This document shows positions 11,901-25,069 of a stretch of 64,000 nucleotides of DNA, one piece after another (within the stretch, counting starts at the first letter, position 1; every line of letters begins with the position of its first letter). Source of the DNA: Xestospongia muta (lineage: Eukaryota > Porifera > Demospongiae > Haplosclerida > Petrosiidae); the NCBI GenBank assembly GCA_963693285.1, contig OY848917.1, positions 1,366,501 to 1,430,500 on the forward strand, in the 5' to 3' direction. The notes beneath the pieces are model-generated. The model was given only the letters and a program-made list of their open reading frames with translations, had not been told where the DNA came from and ran no database searches. Position numbers and translations under genes: made by a program.

Positions 11901-14900
11901 CCTTAATAGGTAAGACTATTCTATGATGACAAACATAGAGCCAATCAGCCTAAGTCCTAAATAACACATCATATATACAGTACTATTGTGGGATGAAAAC
12001 TCATTGGATTATTGTTTTTGCATTTCCAAGGTTTCTACCCTAGGACTATCTTGAAATGATGACACCAAAATTTGGTATATATATCCTCCTGGACTAAAGA
12101 CACGTATCACTATTGAGTCTGTGTATTCCAGGTGTCAAAAATGTCTTTGATAATTTCAAGTACTTTCCAAAAAAGGTGAAATAGTATTCGAGCGCGTCTA
12201 AAATTTCTCATAATTAATTTCTATAAGGGGTGTGTCCACAACCTATGACTTGAATATAATAACTCAGCATCATGTGTTGAGTTCTTACCTCAAGAATTAA
12301 AGCTTAGCTTTAAGTCCATTTTATATTTTAAGTCTTAGAGGCAGTAGCTGTGGAATGATTATATGCATACTGTTACACTAGTTTATTTACAAAAATAAAG
12401 CAATGTACTATTACAAAGCAAATAACTACTAGCCTAAGGACATAAGCCATTAGCTCTTTTGGTCACTATTGTTTGTATAACAACGCTGGGATTAGTCATT
12501 AATTGGGATGTATTACATGAGCAGGAATATCTCACCAAAGTGTATCATAGAAATTGATTATAATGTCTCGCATAATATTGACAGGGATGTCTTGATTACA
12601 CTCTAGAAAACTGCTAAAGGCCAGAGAATTTGCAGTGAAAAATGTTAAATAAAGAGAGGCAAAAGGGACTATTTCTTTGGAATAATATCTTTTCATTATT
12701 TGTAATAGTAATAGTTTTGAATTAGGAATTAATTAGGAAAAGTTAATTTCAAATATTTGCAGCTTCACTTCCTGTCTCACAAGTTTTAGTCAATAGGTAG
12801 TATATATGTACAAAAGTATTACTAATCTTCTTCAAATAATAATTAGTTTATTTTCCTTTTTTTTGTTACTGTTACTGATATCATAGTTAACACTTGGTCT
12901 AGACTGTTTTTTTAATGTTGTGGCCAACTTTAACGTAGTTTACAGACTTTTCATCTATTTCCAATTCATTTAATCCCATGAAATCATCTAATAAAATGTA
13001 CTGGTGTCCCATTTCATTTAAAAATTTGAATGATCATATCATATTGTGGAAGAGTTAAGCCATTTTGTTCTGGGTCATTATCCTCACTTATAATATGTAA
13101 TGACTCATAAGGGGAACAGATTTAAGTCCTCAATGTGCATATCACATGTCTTAGTCTATCATAAATAATAGACTACCCCATTTGTTTTTCCATTAAGCTG
13201 ATAGGTTAGCATTTTTTGACACTGCAAACCTTTAACGATATGGATCAGCATTTATCCAGTTACATTAGTAAACAAGGTATAATGACTCCTGAATCATACG
13301 ATATCCTTCACAATTGTAAATTGCTTATGTAAAAGGAACCTCATATTATTTATTTATTTACTTTTAAAAAGAATTAATTTTTCTATAATGCTGTTTAGTA
13401 CTTTGTTTCTATTTTATAATATCTGCTTGTGTTCAGTGAACATGTCATTAAGATCTTATTTCCAAAGCAATAAATGTAAAGTATAAATTTTATGTTTTAC
13501 AGAAGTTAGAAATAATTAAGCTTTTTTATCAATTAAATTTGAGAATAATAGCAGAAGCTCTCATTATATTTCCTTAACCGATCTTTTACTATGTATTGTA
13601 TCATATTTGTTAGTTGCACTTCTTAATTGATTAGAAACCTTAACACTACTTTGACTGCTCTTACATGCCAAACATGCTTGTATTTTAATTGTTAGCTGCA
13701 CTTCTTAATTAACTCTTAACATCATTACCTACTTTGACTGCTTTTACATGCTCAAAAGTCACTCACTAACTGTCCATATTATTGAAGTGACAGTAAGTGA
13801 CATATATATTAATAATAACACATTAGGTATTATTTAAAAGTTCTTCATACCAGTGATGTCCAGATGTTGTTGGAAGCATGCAAGGGCCACATTGTAAGCC
13901 ATGAATTTTACTAACATGAGCTCCAACTGTTAACTGTTGGCTATTTTAGAACATTTTCTAGTTTGTAGACATTGTACATGATATGAGGGTACTTACAGCA
14001 CCTCTAGCAATGTGCCATTGTTTTAATATCCCAATAACATCCTTTGCAAATCATTGACCGTGCTAATGGGACGCATTTCAATTTTAACAAATTCACATTA
14101 CTTACATAATTACAGAGTGTGGAGAACTAGTGATGCCCATCAGTCCTTTGGGATGTCCTAGTTATTTTTATTTTGTTTAATATGATTGTTTAAGGAGATG
14201 TATGGAAGTGAACCTTTGTCCACAGTAAGGTTACCTTGATAGGTAAGACTATTCTATGATGACAAACATAGAGCCAATCAGCCTAAGTCCTAAATAACAC
14301 ATCATATATACAGTACTATTGTTGGATGAAAACTCATTGGATTATTGTATTTGCATTTCCAAGGATTTCTACCCTAGGACTATCTTGAAATGATACACCA
14401 AATTTGGTATATGTATCCTCCTGGACTAAAGACACATATCACTATTGAGTCTGTGTATTCCAGGTGTCCAAAATGTCTCAGATAATTTCAAGTACTTTCC
14501 AAAAAAGGTGAAATAGTATTCGAGTGCATCTAAAATTTCTCATAATTAATTTTTATAAGAGGTGTGTCCACAAACTATGACTTGAATATAATAACTCAGC
14601 ATCATGTGTTGAGTTCTTACCTCAAGAATTAAAACTTAGCTTTAAGTCCATTTTATATTTTAAGTCTTAGAGGCAGTAGTTGTGGAATGATTATACTGAT
14701 ACACTAGTTTATACACCGTAGAAATTGATTATAATATCTCGCATAATATTGACAGGGATGTCTTGATTACACTCTAGAAAACTGCTAAAGGCCAGAGAAT
14801 TTGCAGTGAAAAATGTTAAATAAAGAGAGGCAAAAAGGGACTATTTCTTTGGAAAATATCTTTTCATTATTTGTAATAATATTAGTTTTGAATTAGGAAT

Positions 14901-17068
14901 TAATTAGGAAATATTAATTTCAAGTATTTGTAGCTTCACTTCCTGTCTTACAACTTTTAGTCTGTATAGGTAGTATATATGTACAAAACTATTACTAATC
15001 TTCTCCATATAATAATTAGTTTATTTTCCTTTTTTTGTTACTGTTACTGATATCATAGTTAACACTTGATCTAATCTGTTTTTTAATGTTGTGGCAACTT
15101 TAACGTAGTTTATAGACTTTTCATCTATTTCTAATTCATTTAATCCTATGAAATCATCTAATAAAATGTACTGGTGTCCCATTTCGTTTAAAAATTTGAA
15201 TGATCATACCATATTGTGGAAGAGTTAAACCATTTTGTTCTGGGTCATTATCCCCACTTATAATATACGAGGAACAGATTTAAGGCTTCAATGTGCATAT
15301 CACATGTCTTAGTCTATCATAAATAATAGACTACCCCATTTGTTTTTCCATTAAGCTGATAGGCTAGCATTTTTTGATACTGCAAACCTTTAACTATATG
15401 GATCGGCATTTATGCAGTTACATTATAAGGTATAAAGACAATACTGAATCATATGATATCCTTCACTTTTGAGAATTGCCTTATGTAAATGGAACCTCAT
15501 ATTAATTACTCCTTCACTTTTAAAAAGAATTAATTTTCTATAATGCTGTTTAGTACTTTGTTTCTATTTTATTATATCTGCTTGTGTTCAGTGAACATGT
15601 CATTAAGATCTTATTTCCAAAGTAATAAATGTGAAGTATAAATTTTATGTTTTACAGAAGTTAGAAATAATTAAGCTTTTTTATCAATTAAATTTAGAAT
15701 AATAGCAGAAGCTCTTATTATATTTCCTTAACTGATCTTTTACTATGTATTGTATCATATTTGTTAGTTGCACTTCTTAATTGATTAGAAACCTTAACAC
15801 TACTTTGACTGCTCTTACATGTCTAACATGCTTGTATTTTAATTGTTAGTTGCACTTCTTAATTAATTCTTAACATCATTACCTACTTTGACTGGTCTTA
15901 CATGCTTAAACGTCACTCACTATTACTAACTGTCCATATTATTGAAGTGACAATAAGTAAGTCACACATATATTAATAATAACACATTAGGCTTAATAGT
16001 TCTTCATACCTGTGATGTCCAGATAGTAATGTTGTTGGAAGCATGTAATGGGCCACATTGTAAGCAATGAAGCTCCAACTGTTAATTGTTTTCTAGTTTG
16101 TAGACATTGTACATGGTAGGGTATTTACAGCATCTCTAAGAATGTGTCATTGTTTTAATTACCACTAACATCTTTTGCAAATCATTGATCATGTTAATGG
16201 GACACAGCTTCAATTTTAACAAATTCACATTACTTACATAATTACAGACTTTGGAGAACTAATGATGCCTATCAGTCCTTTGGGATGTCCTAGTTATTTT
16301 TATTTTTGTTTAACATGATTGTTTAAGGAGATGTATGGAAGTGAACTTTTGTCCACAGTAAGGTTACTTCAAGAGTTAAGACTATTCTGTGATGACATAG
16401 AGCCAATCTGCCTAAGTTCTAACTAACACATAATACAGTACTATCATGGGATGAGAATTCATTGGATTATTGTTTCAATCCTAAGACTAACTTGAAATGA
16501 TGACACCAAAATTAGGTGTCATTATGTTTTGGGACATACGTCCAAGTATCCTATGTATCCTCCTGGCTTAAAGACACATATTGGTATTGAGTCTGAGTAT
16601 CCCAGGTGTTCTAAATGTCTTTGATAATTTCAAGTGATGACTACACCCTATAATACTTTCCAAAAAAGGTGAATAGTGCTCGAACGCATCTAAAATATCT
16701 CCTAAGTAATTTTTATAAGGGGTGCATCTACAAACTGTGACTCTCAGTATCATATGTTGAGTTCTTACCTTAAGAATTAAACCTTAGCTTTAAGTCCATT
16801 TTGTATTTGAAGTCTTAGAGGCAGTAGCTATGGAATGATTATATGCATACTGATACACTAATTGATCTACAAAAATAAAGCAATGAGCTAGTACAAAGAA
16901 AATAACTACTAGCCTAAGAACAAAAGCCATTAACTCTTTCAATCACTACTGTTTGTATAAAAACGCTGGAAATTAGACATAAATTGGGATGTATTACATA
17001 AATTTATGACCAAAGTATACCGTAGAAATCTATTATAATGTCTCGTGAAATATTGACAGGGATGTCTT
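8950..17068. repeat. Tandem array block 2 (R4-R7)
   Basis: Continuation of the 2.1-2.3 kb repeats, anchored on GGGATGTCCTA at 9328 (R4), 11817 (R5), 14150 (R6) and 16282 (R7, ends near 17068). R4 resembles R1, R5 resembles R2 and R6 resembles R3 more than their immediate neighbours, so the block was duplicated as a whole after the small repeats arose. Phosphatase 3'-end relics recur at about 9926, 12599 and 14770. R4 carries a hAT-type MITE. There is no intact coding sequence. Confidence 0.85.
10254..10645. mobile_element. hAT-type MITE with 8-bp target duplication
   Basis: A 392-bp insertion with perfect 18-bp terminal inverted repeats beginning TAGTGTTGAAACGAATAG. The ends fit the hAT consensus YARNG. 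It is flanked by the 8-bp duplication GTTGGTAG (10246-10253 and 10646-10653). The empty site, with one GTTGGTAG, is at 2260-2267 in repeat R1. The inside has repeated palindromic ATTCGAAT motifs near both ends and no coding sequence, so it is non-autonomous. Confidence 0.92.
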
Positions 17069-17929
17069 CAAGCCATACAGTCAATTAGTATGTTTTCCAT
17101 ACTCAAAATGGCTGCAACACTTGTTTATACCCTGTATTATTTATCATTCATATGTTATGGTTGAAAGAACTAAATTCATGGAACCTGCACTACTGTCGCT
17201 AGGTTTTGGCATGTCTAAATGAAGAGGAAAAACTGCAATATAATTGCTGCACATAGCTGAAGAGGTATGAGAAAATGTCCTCTTTACTCATCTCATGGTT
17301 GTTAGAAGATTAATCATTTGAAAGGTGTGTGCTTTAACGTGTGAAAACAAATGGAACCTTCTATGATCATTTTATTAAATCCCCACTTTTTCTATCAAAA
17401 ATAATTGAAACAAGGAATGGGGTATGACAGAATTTCAATGCATGGTGTCAATTGTAATTATTATATATAAAAAAACTGATATGTCATTGTTATTATATAT
17501 TTATGGTATTTTTCTGCTTTGATATTTCATGTGATATTAATTTTTGTATAAACGACACAGGTTTAACTGTGCAGGATAGATAAAAGGTTCTCACAGCTAT
17601 TTCTATGGGTTGTACCACAGCTAACAAACATGAAGTTTGTGATTTTTTCCTGCATCTATCAGTAAGCTATTGTCAGAAATGAGATATTAATTATTTTGTA
17701 GTTGGATTAATTACTTCTTTAGGTTGTAGATCGTACTAATAAGAGTACCAAAAAGTATAGGTTATGGCTCTGTTTTGTAAATCACTAGTAAATAAAATGA
17801 AGTTTGGTGTTATCAGGTGCAATTGTTAAATCAGCAAAGACCAAGTAGGTATCAACAATAATATTGGTAATATAAAAGGATGGAATTTGTGTATTTACAT
17901 TGATATTGTAAACTAAGTTGTTGTACCAA
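17069..17929. other. Intergenic, nothing recognised
   Basis: The tandem array stops abruptly after CAGGGATGTCTT near 17068. The following 860 bp show no ORF of note, no clear repeat partner in the window and no RNA gene. Confidence 0.5.
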
Positions 17930-18330
17930 AGCTGATGCGTGCCCTATGCCTCAAGTTGATGATCGGATTGATCAAATGGGCCAAACTAAATATAATGTTA
18001 ATTTTGTCATAAGATTATTGGCAAGTCCCTGTTGTAGAAGAAGACAGACATACAACTCCATATGGACTGTATCAGTTTCAAGTTATACCTTTAGTCTATG
18101 CACTGCTCCTGCTACATTCACACAAATTGTAGAACATGTTCTTCAATATTTCAATGACTGTTTTACTGCATACATTGATGGTGTTATATTCTATAATAAA
18201 AATTGAAGTGATCACCTTAAACATATTTCTTTAGTATTATAATGTCTATAGAATGTTGATATTATAGGCCAACCAAGTAAATGTGTCTTTTTTTCCATTT
18301 TCCCATTTAATTAGTGTATTTGGTGTGTAG
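17930..18330 (+). mobile_element. Ty3/Gypsy reverse-transcriptase relic
   Basis: An 86-aa open stretch from 17946 begins PQVDDRIDQMGQTKY, contains APATFTQIVEHVL and ends AYIDGVIFYNKN, the order of conserved RT blocks in Gypsy elements. The frame continues past a stop with DHLKHISLVL and a degraded KC.F block. The catalytic YxDD box is YIDG, so the second aspartate is lost. Block spacing shows internal deletions and frameshifts. No LTR, integrase or RNase H is attached. Inactive fragment. Confidence 0.8.
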
Positions 18331-19600
18331 TTTATGGTTGCATTTAAAAAGTTTTAAAAGAAACAATTAGTTTGATACAAGAAGAAGTAACTATTACTGA
18401 AAATTTAGATAAATTTTCTACAAATTATTTTAGTTGCTAGTGAAGATTTCTGAGTTAGACACTTATTTTGTCCTGTGTGTGGTAGTCAAAACTGACTAAA
18501 ATATGCTAATAACTAGACTGACTCCTAGGGAGGGGATCCAAAATATCTCTAGGTATTGATGGAAGGGTTCACAAATAGTTTAAATTGTATTGTAATCATC
18601 AAATCTTCGCTGGTCTCCTTTCAACAACCTTCTGACTTTCAGCACAAATTTACAAATGCTGCTAACATTGTTAACAGAATAGGCCAATAAAGTTGTATTT
18701 AAGCTATTTCTGTTTACCCAAATGTCCAGCCATTGGTATGTTGTGATGAGCTATTTAGAACTGACTCATGAAACTGAAGAAGTAATACTAGCTAGTTTAT
18801 CAAGTTCAGGTTCAGAGTCATTACTGGAAATATGGTAATCCTTCAGCAGTACACTCTATTCTTCCTAAAGGATCCATTTATTTCCACTCTGGAGTTTATC
18901 TTTGACTAACACAGATATTTGTAAGAGTAGCTCATCCATTTCTCGGAGCCCTCTTAATTCCTACTGAGATAGAAGTATTGAGAATTTGATTATCATCATA
19001 TAGACCTTTGACTATATTTATAGCAATGTTCCCTCTTCATTGTCCTTTCATGATATGTGCCAACTAGATTGTCGTTAAATTGGATTTTAACATTGTTGCA
19101 GATTTACTCTATATCTATAATGAGGCTTCGTTCCAAATTCCAAATTCCTTCTTATATTGTATATGCTCTTCTGCATTTTCTTTCTTGCTTAAGCCCCTCT
19201 TTGGATATTTGGCAAAAATGTATCTGATTGTACCAATTGTTGGTGCATGAGTGTCCTGAAAGATCTATGGTTAATACAGTATCTATTAATATGTCATCAA
19301 CATCCTGTATGTTCTTCTTTTAGTTCATAACAAACATACTCTGGTTCAAAGTTACTCTATTTCATTCATTACACTTCAATTGTTGTAGATTTCAACAGAA
19401 AAAATGAAGCAAATGGACACACACACACATGTTAGTTATATAACTAAAGTAGGATTGAAACTTTTAAATATGCAGCATTTCATACCATTACATGAACATA
19501 CGAAAAGATTGGTATTAAATTAGTGTATAGTATTAAATACTCACAGTTCAGACTTAATAACTTTAAATCATATCTAATTTGATTATTAGCATATTGTCAG
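18331..19600. other. Intergenic, nothing recognised
   Basis: AT-rich sequence with no convincing ORF, no recognisable element ends and no tandem repeats apart from a short CA run near 19420. Confidence 0.45.
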
Positions 19601-19985
19601 CACCATACGCTTACCACATTGTGCCCACCTACTACTAGTGATTGGTATGTAAGTAGATGAATGATACAAGTCATTGCAGATAACCTATGAAACTGAAATA
19701 TCATCAATACCAATGGAGGAATCAGTAGAACCTGGAAAGTTTTCCTGGATAGAAAAAGGCGTGCTAGATGACATGGCATATCCTGAAATATCAGGCAATA
19801 TAAAGTATTTGAAAGAACAGGATATAGCAATCCTTATTAACTTTCAAAACATCCCAAAGGAGGAGCAGAAGAAATTTGAAGAAGATGAGGTTAAAGAAGC
19901 TGAACAAAGGTAGTATCAAGTTAAACAAAAAGATTATGGAATAACAGTCCATCATATGTATATTGATGACAATAATACTTCTACA
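19601..19985 (+). pseudogene. DUSP23-like phosphatase pseudogene (5' half)
   Basis: Third phosphatase paralogue. Promoter sequence (19605-19680) and the first coding exon are recognisable: PGKFSWIEKGVLDDMAYPE, then IAILINFQNIP, matching the intact genes. The first possible in-frame ATG is at 19713; the start used by the intact copies is not present. A TAG at about 19911 breaks the frame, after which related sequence (KDYGITV, then YIDD) continues in the same frame. The intron and the whole catalytic exon with HCxxGxxRTG are missing. It is far more diverged than the tandem pair and cannot make an active enzyme. Confidence 0.8.
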
Positions 19986-20841
19986 ATTTCAATGTTATAT
20001 ACTTCAACCTTTGAAGACCTAATGATAAAAAATTAGTAATTCTTAATAGATTCATAATCTCATAGATATAACTCAACCAATAACTAGAAACTTCAAGATT
20101 AAAAACGTTTGACATTAATATTTTTAGTATGTATTAACACTCATTAAATGCTTAAAGTTTGACTATGTAAATAAAATATAATTTCTACAGATAAAACCTA
20201 GTTTTGGTATTTAATTGCTAAAGTTGCCTAATCATAAAACATCTGTAGTAGGTACTTGGACAATTGCATATTTCCAATTGCTAGCAATCACCATTGCATC
20301 AATTGTTAGAGACATTCAATGCCAATAGGTTGTTTAGTGTAATTGAACTGTAATTAGATTGTTTGAATTTATATCACATTGTTGTTAATAGTTAAAAATA
20401 GTGCCATAATACTTGCTAATAAAGTAACTGATGCATGTGCAGAAAATAATTGTACTTTACTATCTGACTAGAAAATATAAGAAACGAAATAGAATGTGTC
20501 ACAAAGTACACAGCACCAGTAATAGCCACTCTCATTAACAAGCATATATATTTACTTCTTTGAGCAATAGTAAAAGAAACATTTCACTAAATGTATGTAA
20601 CTATATGTCATCAATAGCTTCCATTATATTAAGATTTTTGGAATTTTAATTTTTTTTGTTACTCAACGTATAATAAGACAAGCTTTTGTAGATAGTAGAC
20701 TGTTTTAAATTCAAGATATATGTGAAAATTCTTTTAACCACAAATTCTGCAAAATATTTAAAAAAAAGACTAATAAAACTAATGTCGGTAACAATACATT
20801 AACTCTGTGTGTTTATGTATAATTATATATGTATATATATG

Positions 20842-20876
<35 letters not shown>

Positions 20877-21070
20877 TTTTAAAATTCTGATGAAGACAAG
20901 ACATATATATATTGTCATATAATGAAAGAAATATTATATTCTTTATAAACACAAATGAATCAATGTTTCATTTCAATGAAATTATTTTGTATGAACAACT
21001 TGACAACGGGAAAATGAAGCTGACTCTTGCTTTAGATAAGGTCAATCTTGTTTAGTCTCTCATAATCACC
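19986..21070. repeat. Intergenic with dispersed repeat and (TA)n
   Basis: No gene seen. About 20387-20760 is a diverged direct copy of 24690-25030: both hold ATAGTGCCATAATA, then CCAGTAATAGCCACTCTC, then GCAATAGTAAAAGA in order, a dispersed non-coding repeat of unknown class. A TA microsatellite lies at about 20836-20872. Confidence 0.6.
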
Positions 21071-21074
21071 TTTG

Positions 21075-21970
21075 ATGAGCACTCAGTTCTTACTACCTTT
21101 CCATGATCATGTTATATATAATCAGAAACACGAGATATCTAATCTTCGTAAACATTGAATTTTCATGTTTCTTATTAACAACAAAGGAATGTATTCATAA
21201 ATTGTTTAAATATAAATAAAGTCAAATTCAAAGGTTAAAAACTTATTTTAAAAACAAAAGGTAGTATTATGGGTTCTATCATTATCTGTTTCAGACTATC
21301 TTAGGATAAGATATTCACTAAGAGCATTTGTAGAAGCAATAGAAGATGATGTATAAACTGCTGTATTACATTCTATGTCCACTTGAACATATGTAGGTTG
21401 GTTAGATGTTTAATGACATAACTTGTGTCAAAGACAAACGTGTACAAGTATGTATGCTATTTCAAGTTAAGGTTTTTTAAACACAGAGCCTGACCAAAAA
21501 GGTGAAACATAAAGCACAATGTGTGAAGAGACATTTCACACCCATTGTATACTGTACAAGAAAAAAAAGCATTTCAATTACTATTACATTTTCTGCCAAT
21601 ACAAAATTAGAAGGTGCAGATAGTGTGTCTGAATAAAGTAATGGTTTGTGATTTTATCATTTAAACATATTTTCATTCCAATGAGTTGTAAATTAAAAAC
21701 GTTGTCATTTGGGAGTCACATAAGGTTATATTAAGATTTCTATAAGAGTCATGAAATTATTCTTGATCAATAATAAAATATAATAAATAGGCATACAGTG
21801 AGAACATAAACTGTTATATTCACAATGTACAAAAAGCATTCACATAATTTGTCAACAAACCAGACTGGGGTATTTCTCTATCAGTGACTATATCATTATC
21901 TAGAAAAAACAATAGAAAGTGCAAATAAATCAAATTTGATTACATATTTTTTTCTTTGGTATGCATTCCT
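21075..21970 (-). pseudogene. Deleted copy of the 41.5-kb GPCR gene
   Basis: Minus-strand sequence matches 41335-43300 in order, including 3' flank, the C-terminal coding part and the 5' flank. Two large deletions remove about 470 bp (residues roughly 138-295, TM4-TM7) and about 600 bp (the start codon and roughly residues 1-95). Only about residues 96-137 and 295-350 remain, with frame damage. A dead segmental duplicate of the receptor. Confidence 0.85.
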
Positions 21971-22059
21971 GAACTTGCATTGTCATTTAATGATCCTTTG
22001 TCCTCTAACTCTTCATCTACTGAGTTAGAGCCTGCTATTTTGTGATATGGGTACTGATC

Positions 22060-22448
22060 TGTCGGCAATTGCCATTCCCGACAGTTTCTATAACCCTAGG
22101 TTTCCATTTTTAGTTATTGTTTAGTACATGTAGTTCATTATGCTATTCGCATTAATTAGTAATTAACACAGCCTATGAATGGTACAGCGTATATAAGGTG
22201 GGTTCAGACACCCACTTGGAAGTTGCATTGTTTGAGTTTATTAAGTAAACCACACCTACATGTGTGTTACTTCTGTGCTGTTATATATAGGTATTTTTTA
22301 AAAGAAGGCGTAACTCAGTTACAGTCACATATGAAGACTAAGAAACTGTAGGGTTATTAATATCTGTGTTTTAAAGTAAAATATGATTTTTATTGTTATA
22401 TTTTTATAATAAAAATTAATAAAGTACCACTTTAAAGCGTCTCTGACA
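22060..22448 (+). mobile_element. Solo-LTR-like repeat
   Basis: 389 bp starting TGTCGGCA and ending CTCTGACA (TG...CA ends with matching TGTC/GACA). Inside are a TATATAAGG at 22190 and AATAAA at 22406, as expected of an LTR promoter and poly(A) signal. CTGTCGG and CCGACAG form a hairpin at its left end. A second copy is at 29588-29839 plus 31133-31215, split by a hAT insertion, and a diverged piece lies on the minus strand near 34790-34840. Flanking 5-mers do not match, so a target duplication is not visible. Confidence 0.55.
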
Positions 22449-22814
22449 ATTTGAATGAGTATTATTACACTAGCTAGTATATTTGATAGACAGTACCTAT
22501 TTTTTCTACAGGAAGTGCATCCTTAGTTCAAGTGATCACCACCCCTTAAAAACCCTCAACATATTAAAGAACAACTTCCGGTCACGTGTATGGGCTCTAC
22601 TTAATTGTTAATTGAAACTTTGGTTTAAACTTATAAGCCCAACAGGAAGTCATAGTTTGTTGCATATAGGTAGTGTTTAGGTACATAGGTGTGGTGATCA
22701 GATTGATGCTCGATTAAAACAGACTGCTCGTGGTACTTGTGCTCAACATTTTATTAAGTAACAAGAAGCCTAGAAATGAAATTAGGAATAAGAAATTTTA
22801 ACTCATTAACTGGG
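22449..22814. other. Intergenic, nothing recognised
   Basis: No coding or repeat structure recognised between the solo-LTR-like repeat and the direct duplication upstream of the four-TM gene. Confidence 0.4.
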
Positions 22815-22995
22815 TTATTAATTGGATTTTTTTAATACACGAAGGTTCGTGGAAGATATAGGAAATAGGATTTGGATTGTCCGTCTGATGCTTCCGTAAC
22901 AGGGTCTCATTAATTGGAATTTTGAAAGTACGCGAAGGTGAGCGGAAGAAATAGGAAATAGGAATTGGAATGTCCGTCCTCGGCTTCCGTATGAA
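22815..22995. repeat. Two-copy direct repeat (about 92 bp) upstream of four-TM gene
   Basis: Two diverged copies, starting near 22815 and 22907, share ATTAATTGG, CGAAGGT, GGAAATAGGA and TTGG..TGTCCGTC, then GCTTCCG. It ends about 100 bp before the ATG at 23099, so it may be part of the promoter. No function is visible. Confidence 0.65.
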
Positions 22996-23098
22996 TGAGT
23001 ATGCATGCTGAGTATGTTAGACTGTCGCACTAAACTCGCATACTGTTTTCTTTGATATACCGTTTGGCATTTTAAACTCACCTTAACGCAAGAAAGCA

Positions 23099-24013
23099 AT
23101 GGAGTGCAAACGGGAAAAAAGTAGCATGACTGTCGCTGTTTTACAAGTTGCATTAATTATATCATATAGTTTTGCCTTTGCGTTTGTCATCATTGTGATT
23201 GGTCTCTTTGGTAAAGCACAAGATGGCAGATCTGATTATCGCTCTCTTCCAAAATGCCCCCTATTTTTTTCAAAAGATAATTTATTTCCTACAGAAGCAA
23301 ACTGTAACTATGTGTTTGCTGGAGAAGCACTGACTGCTGTGGGACTACTTATATTGATCATTCTGGGGACAGTGAAGTTGGTGGTTGGACTAATGAAGTA
23401 AGTATAGTGAAATGTTTAAGAGCAATGAAATATTTCAATTTTATTTAATCGAGCTAGTAGTCTTAATTGGTAAAGTACATTAAAAATACACTTTTGCACT
23501 AAACTGAGTTTATTTATATTCAGATTGTATATAATAGATAAACCTGCACATTAAGACATCAACATATTTTTAGTATTGCTATGATATGAATGTTAAGTCA
23601 TAGACATGCACTGAAAATAATTATAATTTTTGTCATTTTAATATTTTGATGTTAATTTTAAAACTTTCGTAGAAATGTTGCATTTCTGATAGCAGATATC
23701 ATACTGCTAGTTCTAACTAGTATATTTGCAGTCACAGCTATGATTGTTTTATGTGCTGGATGGGGCACTACTTGTAATAACTTCAACGAGTGAGTAAATC
23801 AATCAAGTTGTACATGTTACTTTTTTTATTTTATAAAATTTACTAAAAAAGGAAACAAAAATCTAACAGTCACATCTTACTAACAATAGCCATGATATAC
23901 CTGACAGTGTAAATTCCAAAGTGTGAAGTAGTGCATGTACTTCACTACCACTGCCTAAATATGAACGTGTCTTAGTTGTTGATGCCTCTTAATAATGCTT
24001 GTATATATATATA

Positions 24014-24079
<66 letters not shown>

Positions 24080-24376
24080 GTTTGAGTAAATTTATAAAGT
24101 CTATACTTACTTCATCATTACAATGTATTACTATATATTTATTTCTTTGCTATTAGTTTATTTGGTGGAATTAATGTACATTGTAGTGACTTAAATTACT
24201 ACAAGGAAACAACAACAGCAGCTGTAAGTACACTACAAATGACTGTACATCTTGTACACTGCATTCATGTACCATTTAATTTCTTTATATAGGTGTTTAG
24301 TGGTTTAACCTGCATTTCTATCGCAGTAAGCATTGTCATATATGTTGTGACTACAGTGATGAGTTTCAAGAAGTAA
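23099..24376 (+). CDS. Four-TM protein, TMEM179-like (copy 1)
   Basis: Four exons with clean GT/AG borders: 23099-23397, 23673-23789, 24157-24223, 24293-24376; 188 aa. Four hydrophobic helices lie at roughly residues 13-37, 72-97, 102-127 and 160-183. Loop 1 has CPLFF...C, and the second outer loop has CAGWGTTC followed by VHCSDLNYY. This cysteine and aromatic pattern recalls TMEM179, a poorly characterised metazoan membrane protein; the resemblance is by pattern only and claudin/tetraspanin signatures are absent. The paralogue at 58908-59733 has the same exon phases, with exons 3 and 4 of identical length (67 and 84 nt). Start is the first ATG, aligned with the paralogue. Intron 2 contains a long TA repeat. 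Function unknown. Confidence 0.82.
24001..24078. repeat. (TA)n microsatellite in intron 2
   Basis: About 75 bp of TA with one ATAATTAT interruption, inside intron 2 (23790-24156) of the four-TM gene. Length is likely to be unreliable in assembly. Confidence 0.9.
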
Positions 24377-24399
24377 ATTCTTTCAAAGATACAAAATTG

Positions 24400-25060
24400 A
24401 GTGAAAAGTTGATATTATCATGAAACCCTAAACTAATATATCCTTTTGTAGTAGTGTAGTCAAATTAATAACGTTTAATTAGTGAGTAGTACAATAATTT
24501 GTTTACTAGCAATTTATTGATTTTTCACATTTTAAACAAAATACATTATCATCAACAAATGGAGAGTAAAAGCGTCATCCCTCCCATCTTATTGGTAAGA
24601 TTGTGCGTGTAAGCAGTATTGAATTCTTGCCTTTTGGACATTTGTCTTGTCAATATCTCCTTTAAGCAATCTCCTTTAATCTGTCAACAATATTAGTATT
24701 GGTTAAAAGATAGTGCCATAATAATTGTTAACTAACTGACACAGGAAATAATCATACCTTAGCTTCTGACTAGAAAATCAAAGAAATGAAATAGAATTAG
24801 TCAAGAGGACACATCACCAGTAATAGCCACTCTCGTTAACAAACATAATATATATTTTCTTCTCTGGGCAATAGTAAAAGACCCATTACAATAAATGCAT
24901 GTAACTGCATGTCATCAACAGCTCTCATTATGTTAATTTTTATTTTTGGAGTTTTAATTTATTTGAGTATTCAATGTGCAATGGCACAAGTTTTGTAGAC
25001 ATTATACTATTTTAAACTCAATCTATATGTGACAATGCTTTATGTAGTGTATTGAATTAT
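24400..25060. repeat. Intergenic with dispersed repeat copy
   Basis: Downstream of the four-TM gene. About 24690-25030 is the partner of 20387-20760 (same orientation, diverged). No ORF of note. Confidence 0.6.
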
Positions 25061-25069
25061 GCATCAGTA

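Noticed and set aside
22818..23153. 111-aa minus-strand frame over the four-TM gene start
   Set aside because: Antisense to a spliced gene with a conserved paralogue, and its apparent internal repeat comes from the 92-bp DNA duplication.
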